From assembly GCF_019453995.1 (NCBI RefSeq), contig NZ_CP075587.1, positions 682,001-746,000 on the forward strand: 64,000 nt of DNA, read 5' to 3'. The position numbers and the translations under genes are program-made. The notes beneath the pieces were generated by a model, which saw nothing but the letters and a program-made list of their open reading frames with translations, was not told the origin of the DNA and made no database searches. This document shows positions 27,373-35,657 of the stretch, in pieces. Origin of the DNA: Candidatus Rhabdochlamydia oedothoracis. Its GTDB lineage: Bacteria > Chlamydiota > Chlamydiia > Chlamydiales > Rhabdochlamydiaceae. Each line of letters starts with the position of its first letter. Positions within the stretch are counted from its first letter, which is position 1.

Positions 27373-28399
27373 TTAAGCTGCCTTTGGCTCACCGTAAATA
27401 AATTCTTTTTGTTCAATCAGCATCTTGTGCATAATTACGGATAACTTTCTACCTACTGCTAAGGCGGCTTTCTTCATTCCTTTTTTTCTCATGATTTTTA
27501 ATCCCCAAGCTTTTAGCTTGCTCCATTTCTTACTTCGTGTCAGCATTACTATTCCGGCTTCAACTAATAGAGATCTAAGTTCACTGGATCCACATTTTGA
27601 AATTCTTCCCTGTCTTTGCACCTCTCCGGAGGCATACTGTTTAGGCGTCATACCAAGATAGGCTCCTACTGATTTAGAATCGTTAAAACGAGTGGGATCA
27701 AAAATTTCTGTTTTATAGGTTAATGCTGTTACAGGTCCTACGCCAGGGATTGTCATAAGCCGTTGTACTTCTTTATCTTGACTGACCAGCTTAAGCATTT
27801 CTTTATCCAGTTTTTCTACTTCCTCAACTACCTTATCAAAGGTATTTAATAGAGAGGTTATGCTCAGAACAATACTTTTTTCCTGTTTTTCTATCTGCTT
27901 TACAACCACAGACGAAAATCTTTTGGATCCCACAGATCCCAATCGTATTCCGTAACTTTTAAGCAAGCCCCTTACAGTATTTCTGCGTTTGCTGTTTAAT
28001 TAGCGCTCTTCTGGAAACTAACAAAATGCTTTTTTCTACTGAATCTTGGGGCTTACAGTGTACTCGTGTATACATACCTGATCGAAGGGCTTCTGCGATT
28101 CCTCGTGCATCATTTTTGTCTGTCTTATTTATTTTCAAAGCAAGAATCGTACTCAGCTTCCTTGCATCCATACATAGGGGATCTATAGCTCTTTTTCTAA
28201 ATCCTGTGACTAGGTAATGAGATAAACATCCACTTTCAAAGCCAACAACGATTTCTTGAAAATCTCTTTTGGAAAAATCATCTGCTAGTAAATCAGGATC
28301 TGTTTTTTCTGAACCTTCATGGACAATCTTACCTTGTTCATTTAATACACAGATAAAAGTTCTTTTCATTGATACATCTCATCCAATATAATGCTTCAT
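27373..28399 (-). pseudogene. IS110-family transposase with a nonsense mutation and a frameshift
   Basis: The frame begins at ATG 28399 as MKHYIG, then TGA (28381-28379), then DVSMKRTFICVLNEQG; family members read GLDVS or GVDVS here, so TGA replaces the residue next to the first catalytic Asp. The DEDD domain continues to RRALIKQQTQ, where one extra A (near 27975) shifts the frame; the corrected reading is NTVRGLLKSYGIRLGS. The C-terminal Transposase_20 domain follows (MTIPGVGPVTALTYKTE, YLGMTPKQYASGEVQRQG). Two independent lesions make it a pseudogene. Confidence 0.88.
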
Positions 28400-28500
28400 G
28401 GGTTGCTCCTCATTTTTTTGCTCTTTAATGAGCGGTTTTGAGATTTGAAAAAATCTCGTTTATATTGGAGAGTTTAACCTACTCCGTTTAAGGAGCAACC
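28400..28500 (-). ncRNA. Candidate bridge (seek) RNA region of the IS110 element
   Basis: The non-coding stretch directly upstream of the transposase is bounded by an 11-bp inverted repeat (GGGTTGCTCCT at 28400-28410 and AGGAGCAACCC at about 28490-28500) and contains an inner perfect hairpin GAGATTT-gaaa-AAATCTC (about 28439-28456). IS110-group elements are known to encode a structured bridge RNA in this position. Only position and folding potential are seen here. Confidence 0.4.
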
Positions 28501-28539
28501 CCTTCTTTGTATGCAATTATGGCATGTATAGTAAAATAA

Positions 28540-28655
28540 CTTCATAGAACATATCGCTTTTTAATAAGGCTTTACGCCCAGGAAATGCAAAGTCAGGGTG
28601 CTTAATCAGCACGTCTTCTATCCAACGGATATTAGGAAAGATCTACCTGATAAAA
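28540..28655 (-). pseudogene. Possible small gene fragment upstream of the aldo/keto reductase
   Basis: The minus strand reads IFPNIRWIEDVLIKHPDFAF then PGRKALLKSDMFYEVIL without a start codon. The composition looks coding but the family is unknown. 28656-28750 is AT-rich leader for the next gene. Confidence 0.25.
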
Positions 28656-28750
28656 TCAAAAAAAGTATATCGTTTTGTTAAACGAGCATTAAGGCAACAG
28701 GCTGTTGCCCAATTTTTAAATTGCTTTTAAGCTTTAGCTGAGGGTTTTTA

Positions 28751-29536
28751 ATGGATAAAAAAGAAAAAGTTCCTTTAATTGGTTTAGGCACATGGGAATT
28801 ATCGGGTAAATCTTGTGTTTCTGCGATAAAAATGGCTTTAGAATTAGGCTATCGTCATATTGATACAGCGCTGATTTATGAAAATCATCGAGATGTTGCA
28901 AAAGCAATTCGGGGATTTAATCGACAAGAATTATTCATTACCTCTAAATTTTTTCTAAATCAAAAGAGCGCTGAAGAAAGCTGTGATCTAGCTTTACAAG
29001 AATTAAATTTGGACTATCTTGATTTATTTCTAATTCATTGGCCTGATCGAGAAAAGCCGATGGTGAAAGTTCTAAAAGAGATGGAAAAATTAAAAAAACA
29101 GGGTAGGATTCATCATATTGGGGTGAGTAATTTTACGAGACATCATCTGCAAGATGCGATAGATAAGGGCATTCAGATTGATTACAACCAAGTGGAGTTT
29201 CATCCTTATCTTTATCAAAAGGAGCTGTGCCAGTTTTGTCAAAATCACCAGATCGGCTTAATTGCTTATCGTCCTTTGGGTAAAGGAGAGCTTGTTCAGG
29301 AGGAAATATTTAAAAAGATAGGGGATAAGTATCGAAAAACACCTGCACAAATCATCTTGAAATGGCTGATTCAAAAGGAAATAGCAGTGGTGGTTAAAGG
29401 TTCTTCTAAGAAACACTTACAAGAAAACTTTCATGTGTTTGATTTCTTTTTACACCCTGAAGATATGAAACAGATTAACGAATTAAACCGGAATCAACGG
29501 TTTTGTAAAACCGATTATTCCGATTTTAATTATTAA
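28751..29536 (+). CDS. Aldo/keto reductase
   Basis: 261 residues, a TIM-barrel NAD(P)H-dependent carbonyl reductase. The catalytic tetrad region is visible: the Asp and Tyr of HIDTALIYENH, the Lys of FITSKFF, and the His of DLFLIHWPD. Cofactor-binding segments IGVSNFTRHHL, IDYNQVEFHP and VVVKGSSKKHLQEN match the AKR5-like bacterial group. Substrate cannot be told. It is tail-to-tail with pnp, with five bases between the stops. Confidence 0.93.
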   Translation: MDKKEKVPLIGLGTWELSGKSCVSAIKMALELGYRHIDTALIYENHRDVAKAIRGFNRQELFITSKFFLNQKSAEESCDLALQELNLDYLDLFLIHWPDREKPMVKVLKEMEKLKKQGRIHHIGVSNFTRHHLQDAIDKGIQIDYNQVEFHPYLYQKELCQFCQNHQIGLIAYRPLGKGELVQEEIFKKIGDKYRKTPAQIILKWLIQKEIAVVVKGSSKKHLQENFHVFDFFLHPEDMKQINELNRNQRFCKTDYSDFNY

Positions 29537-29541
29537 AAACC

Positions 29542-31680
29542 TTAGCCTCCGCAGCCTCTTCTGCAGTCTCTATGTGCTACATCTTTTTGAGAGGTTGGAA
29601 GAGTTGCTTTATGACTGATCTTAACTTGGCCACGATCGTTAATATCTAAGACTTTAACTTCAATGATATCGCCTAGTTTTAGTACTTCTTCTACATTTTG
29701 AACCCTGCTATAAGAGAGCTCAGAGATATGACAGAGGCATTCTCTGCCATAGATTTCTACAAAAGCACCAAAATTAACAATGGATACCACTTTCCCTTTA
29801 TAAGTTTTTCCAATCTCTACATCAGTTGTTAGGTTGTGAATCATCTCTTTTGCTCTGTTCATCGATTCGCTATTGGTGGATGCAATGCTAACACGACCAC
29901 TATCATCGATATCGATTTGCGCACCGGTTTCTTCAATAATGGCGCGAATTTGCTTACCTGCTGGTCCAATTAATGTTCCAATTTTTGAAGGTTTAATCAT
30001 AACGGTTTCAATACGAGGAGCATAGGAGGAAAGATTTTCTTTAGATTTAGGACATGTTTCAAGCATTTTGTGTAGAATGTGAAGTCTTCCTTGCTTAGCT
30101 TGAGCTAATGCTGCTTGCATAACCTCGATGGTAATCCCTTCTACTTTAATATCGAGTTGGAAAGCGGTTATTCCTTCCATATCTCCTGCAATTTTAAAAT
30201 CCATATCGCCTAAAGCATCTTCTAATCCAAGAATATCGGAGAGAATAGCAAATCTTGTATCTTCTAAAATTAATCCCATAGCAATTCCTGCTATAGGTCT
30301 TTTAATCGGTACGCCTGCATCCATTAAGGCTAGGCAACCCCCACAAACAGATGCCATGGAGGAAGATCCATTAGATTCTGTGATGTTTGATTCTAAGCGA
30401 ATAACATAGGGAAATACATCTATGGAAGGAATGGTCTTTGCTAATGAGCGCTCTGCTAATTTGCCATGACCAATTTCTCGTCTTCCAGGGGCTCCCAAGC
30501 GTCCTACTTCACCGACTGAAAAAGGAGGAAAGAAGTATTGTAAATAAAAGCGATCTGAAACCTCTCCATCTAAATTTTCAGAGCGTTGCGCCATATTTTC
30601 TCCACCAAGTGTACAAACAGATAAAGATTGAGTTTCTCCTCTTGTAAATAAAGCGCTGCCGTGTGTACGGGGTAAAAAAGAAGGCTTAATATCAATAGAG
30701 CGAACTTGATCTGATCTTCGGCCATCAGCGCGTATGTTTTCATTTAAAATCATTTTACGTAGAAGTTCGGCTTGAAGTTTTTTAAATGCGCTTTTAATCT
30801 CCAATTCTGTGTATACAAGATCTCTATCAGTATATTGAGTGAGCATTTCTGTAAATAGCGCTTTAATAGCGGACTCTCTATCCAATTTTTCTTTGATCCT
30901 TAGTGCAGTATTTAGATGAACGCTTATTTTCTCACGCATGTCATCGATCAAATCTGTAGATAAGAGTTTTAACTCTCCAGGGTTTTTGGGCTTGCCGATC
31001 TGTGTTTGCCATTTACTTAGAGTTTGGCAAATCATTCTAATGGCAGCATGACCTTTTTCTATAGCTACTAAAATCTGCTCTTCTGCAAGAAAATCAGCGT
31101 ATCCTTCAATCATTAAAATAGCTTCTTCTGTTCCAGCTAATATGAGATCTAATTTAGAGGATTTCTGTTCTTCCACAGTTGGATTGATGATAAATTTCCC
31201 TCCAATCATTCCAACGCGTACAGCTCCAATAGGTTTAATTAAAGGAATATCGGAAATGACAAGTGCTGCTGAAGCCGCACAAATAGCTAAAGGCTCGGGC
31301 GCATTTATTCCATCATAGGATAAAACATAAGAGAGGACCTGGACTTCATTAAAGTATCCTTTTTCAAACATGGGCCTTAGAGGTCTATCGATTAATCGAC
31401 AAACGAGGGTTTCTTTTCCCGTAGGACGTCCTTCGCGTTTAATAAAACCACCTAAAGTTTTTCCTGAAGAAGAGAATTTTTCCTGATAATCTATGCGTAA
31501 AGGAAGAAAATCTGTTTCTGCAGAAGGTATATTTCCTTGGCAAGCGGTGCTTAATAAAAGGGTTTCTCCGCAAGTTAAAATAACGGCGCCGTTTGCTTGA
31601 CGAGCCACTATGCCTGTTTCAAAAGTTATGGTTTTTCCTTCTTCAATAGATACAGTTATTTCCTGATGGTCAAATTGCAT
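29542..31680 (-). CDS. pnp: Polynucleotide phosphorylase
   Basis: 712 residues. PNPase degrades RNA 3'-to-5' phosphorolytically and is a core RNA-decay enzyme. Two RNase PH-like domains (first from residue 1 with GGFIKREGRPTGKETLVCRLIDRPLRPMF split over that stretch; second with LPRTHGSALFTRGETQ and MASVCGGCLALMDAGV), the linker helix domain, a KH domain (IGTLIGPAGKQIRAIIEETG) and a C-terminal S1 domain (GKVVSIVNFGAFVEIYG). It has its own promoter and a long structured leader. Conserved chlamydial neighbour of rpsO. Confidence 0.97.
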   Translation of the reverse strand: MQFDHQEITVSIEEGKTITFETGIVARQANGAVILTCGETLLLSTACQGNIPSAETDFLPLRIDYQEKFSSSGKTLGGFIKREGRPTGKETLVCRLIDRPLRPMFEKGYFNEVQVLSYVLSYDGINAPEPLAICAASAALVISDIPLIKPIGAVRVGMIGGKFIINPTVEEQKSSKLDLILAGTEEAILMIEGYADFLAEEQILVAIEKGHAAIRMICQTLSKWQTQIGKPKNPGELKLLSTDLIDDMREKISVHLNTALRIKEKLDRESAIKALFTEMLTQYTDRDLVYTELEIKSAFKKLQAELLRKMILNENIRADGRRSDQVRSIDIKPSFLPRTHGSALFTRGETQSLSVCTLGGENMAQRSENLDGEVSDRFYLQYFFPPFSVGEVGRLGAPGRREIGHGKLAERSLAKTIPSIDVFPYVIRLESNITESNGSSSMASVCGGCLALMDAGVPIKRPIAGIAMGLILEDTRFAILSDILGLEDALGDMDFKIAGDMEGITAFQLDIKVEGITIEVMQAALAQAKQGRLHILHKMLETCPKSKENLSSYAPRIETVMIKPSKIGTLIGPAGKQIRAIIEETGAQIDIDDSGRVSIASTNSESMNRAKEMIHNLTTDVEIGKTYKGKVVSIVNFGAFVEIYGRECLCHISELSYSRVQNVEEVLKLGDIIEVKVLDINDRGQVKISHKATLPTSQKDVAHRDCRRGCGG

Positions 31681-31720
31681 GAGATATTATCTCCTTAAAT
31701 AGTTTTTTAGTGGAGGCTAC

Positions 31721-31802
31721 TTTAGTTGGAGGATGAATTGACCATTTCTTAAGAAGAGAACTCTTCCTAAGAGATGGGCACTTCATCAATTCGTCAACTA
31801 AA
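31721..31802 (-). promoter_or_regulatory. Long stem-loop in the pnp leader (possible RNase III/PNPase autoregulatory site)
   Basis: Between the promoter and the start codon, nested complementary blocks form an ~82-nt hairpin: TTTAGTTG (31721-31728) with CAACTAAA (31795-31802), GAATTGA with TCAATTC, CCAT with ATGG, TCTTA with TAAGA and GAAGA with TCTTC around a GAAC loop. E. coli pnp is autoregulated through an RNase III-cleaved leader hairpin; the analogy is inference. Confidence 0.6.
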
Positions 31803-31835
31803 ATATTACCCTGAAAATACAAAAGCTTAAGTAAA

Positions 31836-31864
31836 ACTATAGCAAGAAGAAAGATATGCAACAA
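31836..31864 (-). promoter_or_regulatory. Promoter of pnp
   Basis: On the minus strand TTGTTG (31864-31859), 17-bp spacer, TATAGT (31841-31836). It gives a leader of about 150 nt that contains the stem-loop at 31721-31802. Confidence 0.55.
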
Positions 31865-31892
31865 GTCAAATGCAGAGCTTTTAAGATGTTAA

Positions 31893-31927
31893 AGAAAAAA
31901 ACCGCTAGGCGAAGAGTCCTAGCGGTT
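31893..31927 (-). terminator. Rho-independent terminator of rpsO
   Basis: On the minus strand AACCGCTAGG pairs with CCTAGCGGTT around an 8-base loop, followed by seven T. It lies 30 bp after rpsO and separates it from pnp. Confidence 0.9.
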
Positions 31928-31956
31928 AGGGTGTAAGCACTCAAGAATTTGCGATT

Positions 31957-32232
31957 TTAAAATTTTTGACGCAAATTTAGTCGTTTGACTAAACTTTGGT
32001 ATCGCTGAGTATCAGTGGAATTGAGATAGTCAAGAAGCTTACGCCTCTGTCCAACAAGCTTCATTAAGGTAAGTCTGGAGACAATATCCTTGGATTCACG
32101 CTTAAGATGCTCATTAATTTCTGCAATTCTTTCTGAAAGGATAGCAATTTGTACATCTGCCGATCCAGTATCTTTTTCATGCAATTGAAATTTCTTCGTG
32201 ATCTCTTCTTTGGTACCTTTATCTAAAGACAT
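31957..32232 (-). CDS. rpsO: 30S ribosomal protein S15
   Basis: 91 residues starting [20 protein letters not shown], the usual S15 length, with the [16 protein letters not shown] and [20 protein letters not shown] signatures. Start is set at 32232: GGGAG precedes it, and the longer frame to 32316 would overlap the promoter. S15 binds 16S rRNA early in 30S assembly. It is followed by its own terminator, so pnp is not simply co-transcribed. Confidence 0.96.
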   Translation of the reverse strand: MSLDKGTKEEITKKFQLHEKDTGSADVQIAILSERIAEINEHLKRESKDIVSRLTLMKLVGQRRKLLDYLNSTDTQRYQSLVKRLNLRQKF

Positions 32233-32304
32233 TATAAAAAATCTCCCGTAAAGATTGAGAGTTAAAACAAATAGGCAAACTTTAAATTGTAAAGCATAGG
32301 CTCC

Positions 32305-32333
32305 ATTATAACGCAAACCTTTAATGAAAGCAA
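32305..32333 (-). promoter_or_regulatory. Promoter of rpsO
   Basis: On the minus strand TTGCTT (32333-32328), 17-bp spacer, TATAAT (32310-32305): perfect -10, 17-bp spacing. It predicts a leader of about 65 nt. Confidence 0.75.
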
Positions 32334-32417
32334 CAGAAAAGCCTTTTTTATAAATGATTTTTGCCTTTTTAAAAAATTAGTTAGCATTGTTTTAAAGGCG
32401 CGCATTCCTCTGTATAT

Positions 32418-32468
32418 AGTGGTCCCGATTGAACGCTTGTGGAAGATCTTAAGGGGAAAGACGGTATA
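32418..32468 (+). mobile_element. Tiny IS630 type 1 remnant
   Basis: GTGGTCCCGATT (terminal repeat) is fused to ATTGAACGCTTGTGGAAGAT, an internal codon block of the IS630 transposase: an extreme deletion derivative of about 50 bp adjoining the tandem copies. Confidence 0.55.
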
Positions 32469-32470
32469 TA

Positions 32471-33576
32471 CTAGTGCCGATTCAAACGGCTAGCTTAATG
32501 GGATTTAAGTCAACGACTTGAAACTTGTCGTTTATCCTACATTTCAAAATATCTGTTATTTTCGGTATCTCTTCTAAGAAGAATCCTCTAATTGCCTGAA
32601 AAAAAGTCACCGACGTTTCGTAATATCGATTGTATACCGTCTTTTCCTTTAAGATCTTCCACAAGCGTTCAATAGGATTCAAATTCGGCGAATAAGGAGG
32701 GAGATAGTGCACTTTAATCCTAGAAGACATCAGAAACTCTTCTAGTTTCTTATTTTTGTTTGATCTTGCATTATCCAAAATTACATGAATAATTCGAGCC
32801 TCTGTCTGTTTTTCTAGCTTCTTGAAAAAATCGAGCATTGCATCGGCATCAACTGTCTTATATTCCTCTGTAAAAATCTTCATTCCTGTCAGGCAAAGAG
32901 CTCCAGCAAAATGCAATCGCAATTGTTTCCCGGATGTCTGCAAAGTCTTTTGAACGCCTTTTTTGATCCATCCACATACGGCTTGGGACTGATGTTCAGG
33001 ATGCACAGCATCTATGAAATAGATCTCTTCATCAGGGTTTAAGGTCTCCTTTAAAGCCCTATATTGTTCTATGAAAATTCGTTGTTTTTCAGGATCTAAT
33101 TTCCCAGGAATCTTTTTAGGACGTTTATAAACAAATCCGTGCTGTATGAGCCAATCTGTCATGCCACTTCGGGAATATTTTATCCCATATTGCTCATGCA
33201 CATAAGCTATGATCCCTTTGACTTTAAGATAGGTCTTTTCCTGTAGGTGTTTTAGTAGAGACTCTTTTTGGTCTTGTGAAAGTTTTGATTTGCTACCGCC
33301 TCGAGGGCTACTTCCAGTTTTATTTTCGGAATCATATTCTCTGAGGTATTTCTGAACAGTGATAGGGCTTATCCGGAGTGTTTTAGCAAGATTTTTTGTT
33401 GAGATACCCTCATCATAGCCCAAAATTACACAAAGCCTATTCCGTTCAGAATAGTCTTTTGGATGCTTTAACTTGTGTTCTAAGTCAGCTCTCTGGCTAG
33501 GGATCAGTTTTTTCATACTCAATAGCTTAACACAAAACAAAATATTTTTCTATACGATTGAATCGGAACCACTATA
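32471..33576 (-). mobile_element. IS630 type 1, first tandem copy
   Basis: Ends CTAGTGCCGATTCAA and TTGAATCGGAACCACTATA form imperfect inverted repeats (core CCGATTCAA) flanked by TA. It is followed immediately, sharing TA, by a second copy with a period of 1108 bp. Confidence 0.88.
32482..33516 (-). CDS. IS630-family transposase (tandem copy 1)
   Basis: About 344 residues from ATG 33516 (an upstream TTG at 33540 would add eight). The N-terminal helix-turn-helix region has LGYDEGISTKNLAKTLRISP. The catalytic domain has DDE/D motifs FIDAVHPEHQ (D), HVILDNARSNKNKK (D) and PYSPNLNPIERLWKILK (E/D helix), as in IS630/Tc1-mariner enzymes, which duplicate TA on insertion. No interruption is seen. 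Confidence 0.9.
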   Translation of the reverse strand: MKKLIPSQRADLEHKLKHPKDYSERNRLCVILGYDEGISTKNLAKTLRISPITVQKYLREYDSENKTGSSPRGGSKSKLSQDQKESLLKHLQEKTYLKVKGIIAYVHEQYGIKYSRSGMTDWLIQHGFVYKRPKKIPGKLDPEKQRIFIEQYRALKETLNPDEEIYFIDAVHPEHQSQAVCGWIKKGVQKTLQTSGKQLRLHFAGALCLTGMKIFTEEYKTVDADAMLDFFKKLEKQTEARIIHVILDNARSNKNKKLEEFLMSSRIKVHYLPPYSPNLNPIERLWKILKEKTVYNRYYETSVTFFQAIRGFFLEEIPKITDILKCRINDKFQVVDLNPIKLAV

Positions 33577-33578
33577 TA

Positions 33579-34684
33579 CTAGTGCCGATTCAAACGGCTA
33601 GCTTAATGGGATTTAAGTCAACGACTTGAAACTTGTCGTTTATCCTACATTTCAAAATATCTGTTATTTTCGGTATCTCTTCTAAGAAGAATCCTCTAAT
33701 TGCCTGAAAAAAAGTCACCGACGTTTCGTAATATCGATTGTATACCTTCTTTTCCTTTAAGATCTTCCACAAGCGTTCAATAGGATTCAAATTCGGCGAA
33801 TAAGGAGGGAGATAGTGCACTTTAATCCTAGAAGACATCAGAAACTCTTCTAGTTTCTTATTTTTGTTTGATCTTGCATTATCCAAAATTACATGAATAA
33901 TTCGAGCCTCTGTCTGTTTTTCTAGCTTCTTGAAAAAATCGAGCATTGCATCGGCATCAACTGTCTTATATTCCTCTGTAAAAATCTTCATTCCTGTCAG
34001 GCAAAGAGCTCCAGCAAAATGCAATCGCAATTGTTTCCCGGATGTCTGCAAAGTCTTTTGAACGCCTTTTTTGATCCATCCACATACGGCTTGGGACTGA
34101 TGTTCAGGATGCACAGCATCTATGAAATAGATCTCTTCATCAGGGTTTAAGGTCTCCTTTAAAGCCCTATATTGTTCTATGAAAATTCGTTGTTTTTCAG
34201 GATCTAATTTCCCAGGAATCTTTTTAGGACGTTTATAAACAAATCCGTGCTGTATGAGCCAATCTGTCATGCCACTTCGGGAATATTTTATCCCATATTG
34301 CTCATGCACATAAGCTATGATCCCTTTGACTTTAAGATAGGTCTTTTCATGTAGGTGTTTTAGTAGAGACTCTTTTTGGTCTTGTGAAAGTTTTGATTTG
34401 CTACCGCCTCGAGGGCTACTTCCAGTTTTATTTTCGGAATCATATTCTCTGAGGTATTTCTGAACAGTGATAGGGCTTATCCGGAGTGTTTTAGCAAGAT
34501 TTTTTGTTGAGATACCCTCATCATAGCCCAAAATTACACAAAGCCTATTCCGTTCAGAATAGTCTTTTGGATGCTTTAACTTGTGTTCTAAGTCAGCTCT
34601 CTGGCTAGGGATCAGTTTTTTCATACTCAATAGCTTAACACAAAACAAAATATTTTTCTATACGATTGAATCGGAACCACTATA
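33579..34684 (-). mobile_element. IS630 type 1, second tandem copy
   Basis: Same ends and length as the first copy, head-to-tail with it. Only two differences are visible across the coding region. Confidence 0.88.
33590..34624 (-). CDS. IS630-family transposase (tandem copy 2)
   Basis: The same 344-residue transposase as copy 1 except for two substitutions: His for Gln in KHLHEKTY and Lys for Thr in KEKKVYNRY. All DDE motifs are intact. The near identity points to a very recent tandem insertion or duplication. Confidence 0.9.
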   Translation of the reverse strand: MKKLIPSQRADLEHKLKHPKDYSERNRLCVILGYDEGISTKNLAKTLRISPITVQKYLREYDSENKTGSSPRGGSKSKLSQDQKESLLKHLHEKTYLKVKGIIAYVHEQYGIKYSRSGMTDWLIQHGFVYKRPKKIPGKLDPEKQRIFIEQYRALKETLNPDEEIYFIDAVHPEHQSQAVCGWIKKGVQKTLQTSGKQLRLHFAGALCLTGMKIFTEEYKTVDADAMLDFFKKLEKQTEARIIHVILDNARSNKNKKLEEFLMSSRIKVHYLPPYSPNLNPIERLWKILKEKKVYNRYYETSVTFFQAIRGFFLEEIPKITDILKCRINDKFQVVDLNPIKLAV

Positions 34685-34685
34685 T

Positions 34686-35390
34686 GCTCGTTTGTTTTTA
34701 AATTAAGATTTAACTAAGCAAAATTTCCTAGATAAAAGAGGTTGCAGTTCTTCCCGATATTTAGGAATATTTTCAAAAAAAGCACAAGCAGTTGATCTGT
34801 TTGAGCGAGTTCTTTTTCTAGATTTTGCAATTCTTGTGAAAAAAGCTCTTTAGCTTCCTCATTCACTTTTCCAGGAATCAGCTTAGGCTTTTTATAGGTA
34901 AAGTTTAACCGATGCAATAAAGAAACCATAGCTGATGGTGTATAACATATTCCAAAGTGGTCTTTGGCAAAATTGACAACTTGTTTAGCTGAACTGGGAG
35001 CTTCTTCTTTTACATAGATTTTTAGTTGTTTAAGTTGGCCTTGATTGAGCCGGCATGCTTTTCCTGCATAGTTCAAATTCAGCAAGGCTTCTTTGCCACC
35101 TTCTAAATAAGTTTTATATTAACGCCTTATCGTATCCTCATCTAGGAGTAAAGCATGTGCTACTTGTGGGTATGTCCACCCTTCATCTAACAATAAAATA
35201 GATTTGATTCTATCGCATAGCCTTTTATCCCGTTCATGGCGATGACGAGCCTTGAGGATGTCTTTTTGGTTTCTTGTTAAAAAGTTCGCTTCAGGTTGCA
35301 TAGATGTAAGATTTATAACTCAATCAATGAGAAAAATTCAATGAATTTAGTGTTTGAAAAGTCTTTTTTCTAATGCATTTCAGTATACAA
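34686..35390 (-). mobile_element. IS630 type 2, decayed copy
   Basis: The end CTCGTTTGTTTTTAAATTAA is the same terminus as at 27036. Coding pieces follow in reverse. The 5' flank (ending AATGCATTTCAG) is shared with 48435-48643. Confidence 0.75.
34714..35301 (-). pseudogene. IS630 type 2 transposase, frameshifted and internally deleted
   Basis: The N-terminal part (35301-35119) reads MQPEANFLTRNQKDILKARH ... WTYPQVAHALLLDEDTIRR and stops. After a frame change, 35085-34714 continues LNLNYAGKACRLNQGQLKQL ... LNFTYKKPKLIPGK and then jumps to the C-terminal LNIGKNC/LFYLGNF region, missing the catalytic core seen at 26745. It cannot be functional. Confidence 0.82.
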
Positions 35391-35556
35391 TCGATATTAC
35401 GAAACGTCGATGACTTTTTTTCAGGCAATTAGAGGATTCTTCTTATAAGAGATACCGAAACTAACAGATGTTTTGAAATGTAGGATTAACGACAAGTTTC
35501 AAGTCGTTGACTTGAACCCCATTAAGCTAGCCGTTTGAATCGGCACTACTATATAT
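35391..35556 (+). mobile_element. IS630 type 1 remnant, 3' end
   Basis: TATACAATCGATATTACGAA onward matches the 3' ~165 bp of the type 1 element and ends GAATCGGCACTACTATATA. Confidence 0.8.
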
Positions 35557-35657
35557 TGATTTAAGAAATTTTTACAGCTAGAATTTTTATATTAAAACCT
35601 TGATATTTGAGTGTTCTTAAATGGTTTTACCCTACTGCTTAAAGCTTTTAGATTTTT

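Larger units (their letters stand above)
27373..28530 (-). mobile_element. IS110-family element, inactivated
   Basis: Transposase pseudogene plus a structured non-coding leader at its 5' side. The outer end is near 28530, because the piece CCCCTTCTTTGTATGCAATT (28498-28528 region) recurs almost unchanged at 55198-55226. No inverted terminal repeats are expected for this family. Confidence 0.65.

Noticed and set aside
27959-27990. Programmed frameshift in IS110
   Set aside because: IS110 transposases are normally single-frame, and this copy also has an early stop, so random mutation is more likely.
28379-28381. TGA in the IS110 frame as selenocysteine or recoded codon
   Set aside because: No SECIS-like context, TGA is a normal stop in chlamydiae, and the gene carries a second lesion; nonsense mutation is simpler.
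31670-31864. 64-residue frame over the pnp leader
   Set aside because: It overlaps the pnp start and coincides with the promoter and leader hairpin; its composition is not protein-like.
32233-32316. N-terminal extension of rpsO
   Set aside because: The extension would include the -10 region of a near-consensus promoter and has no counterpart in S15 proteins.
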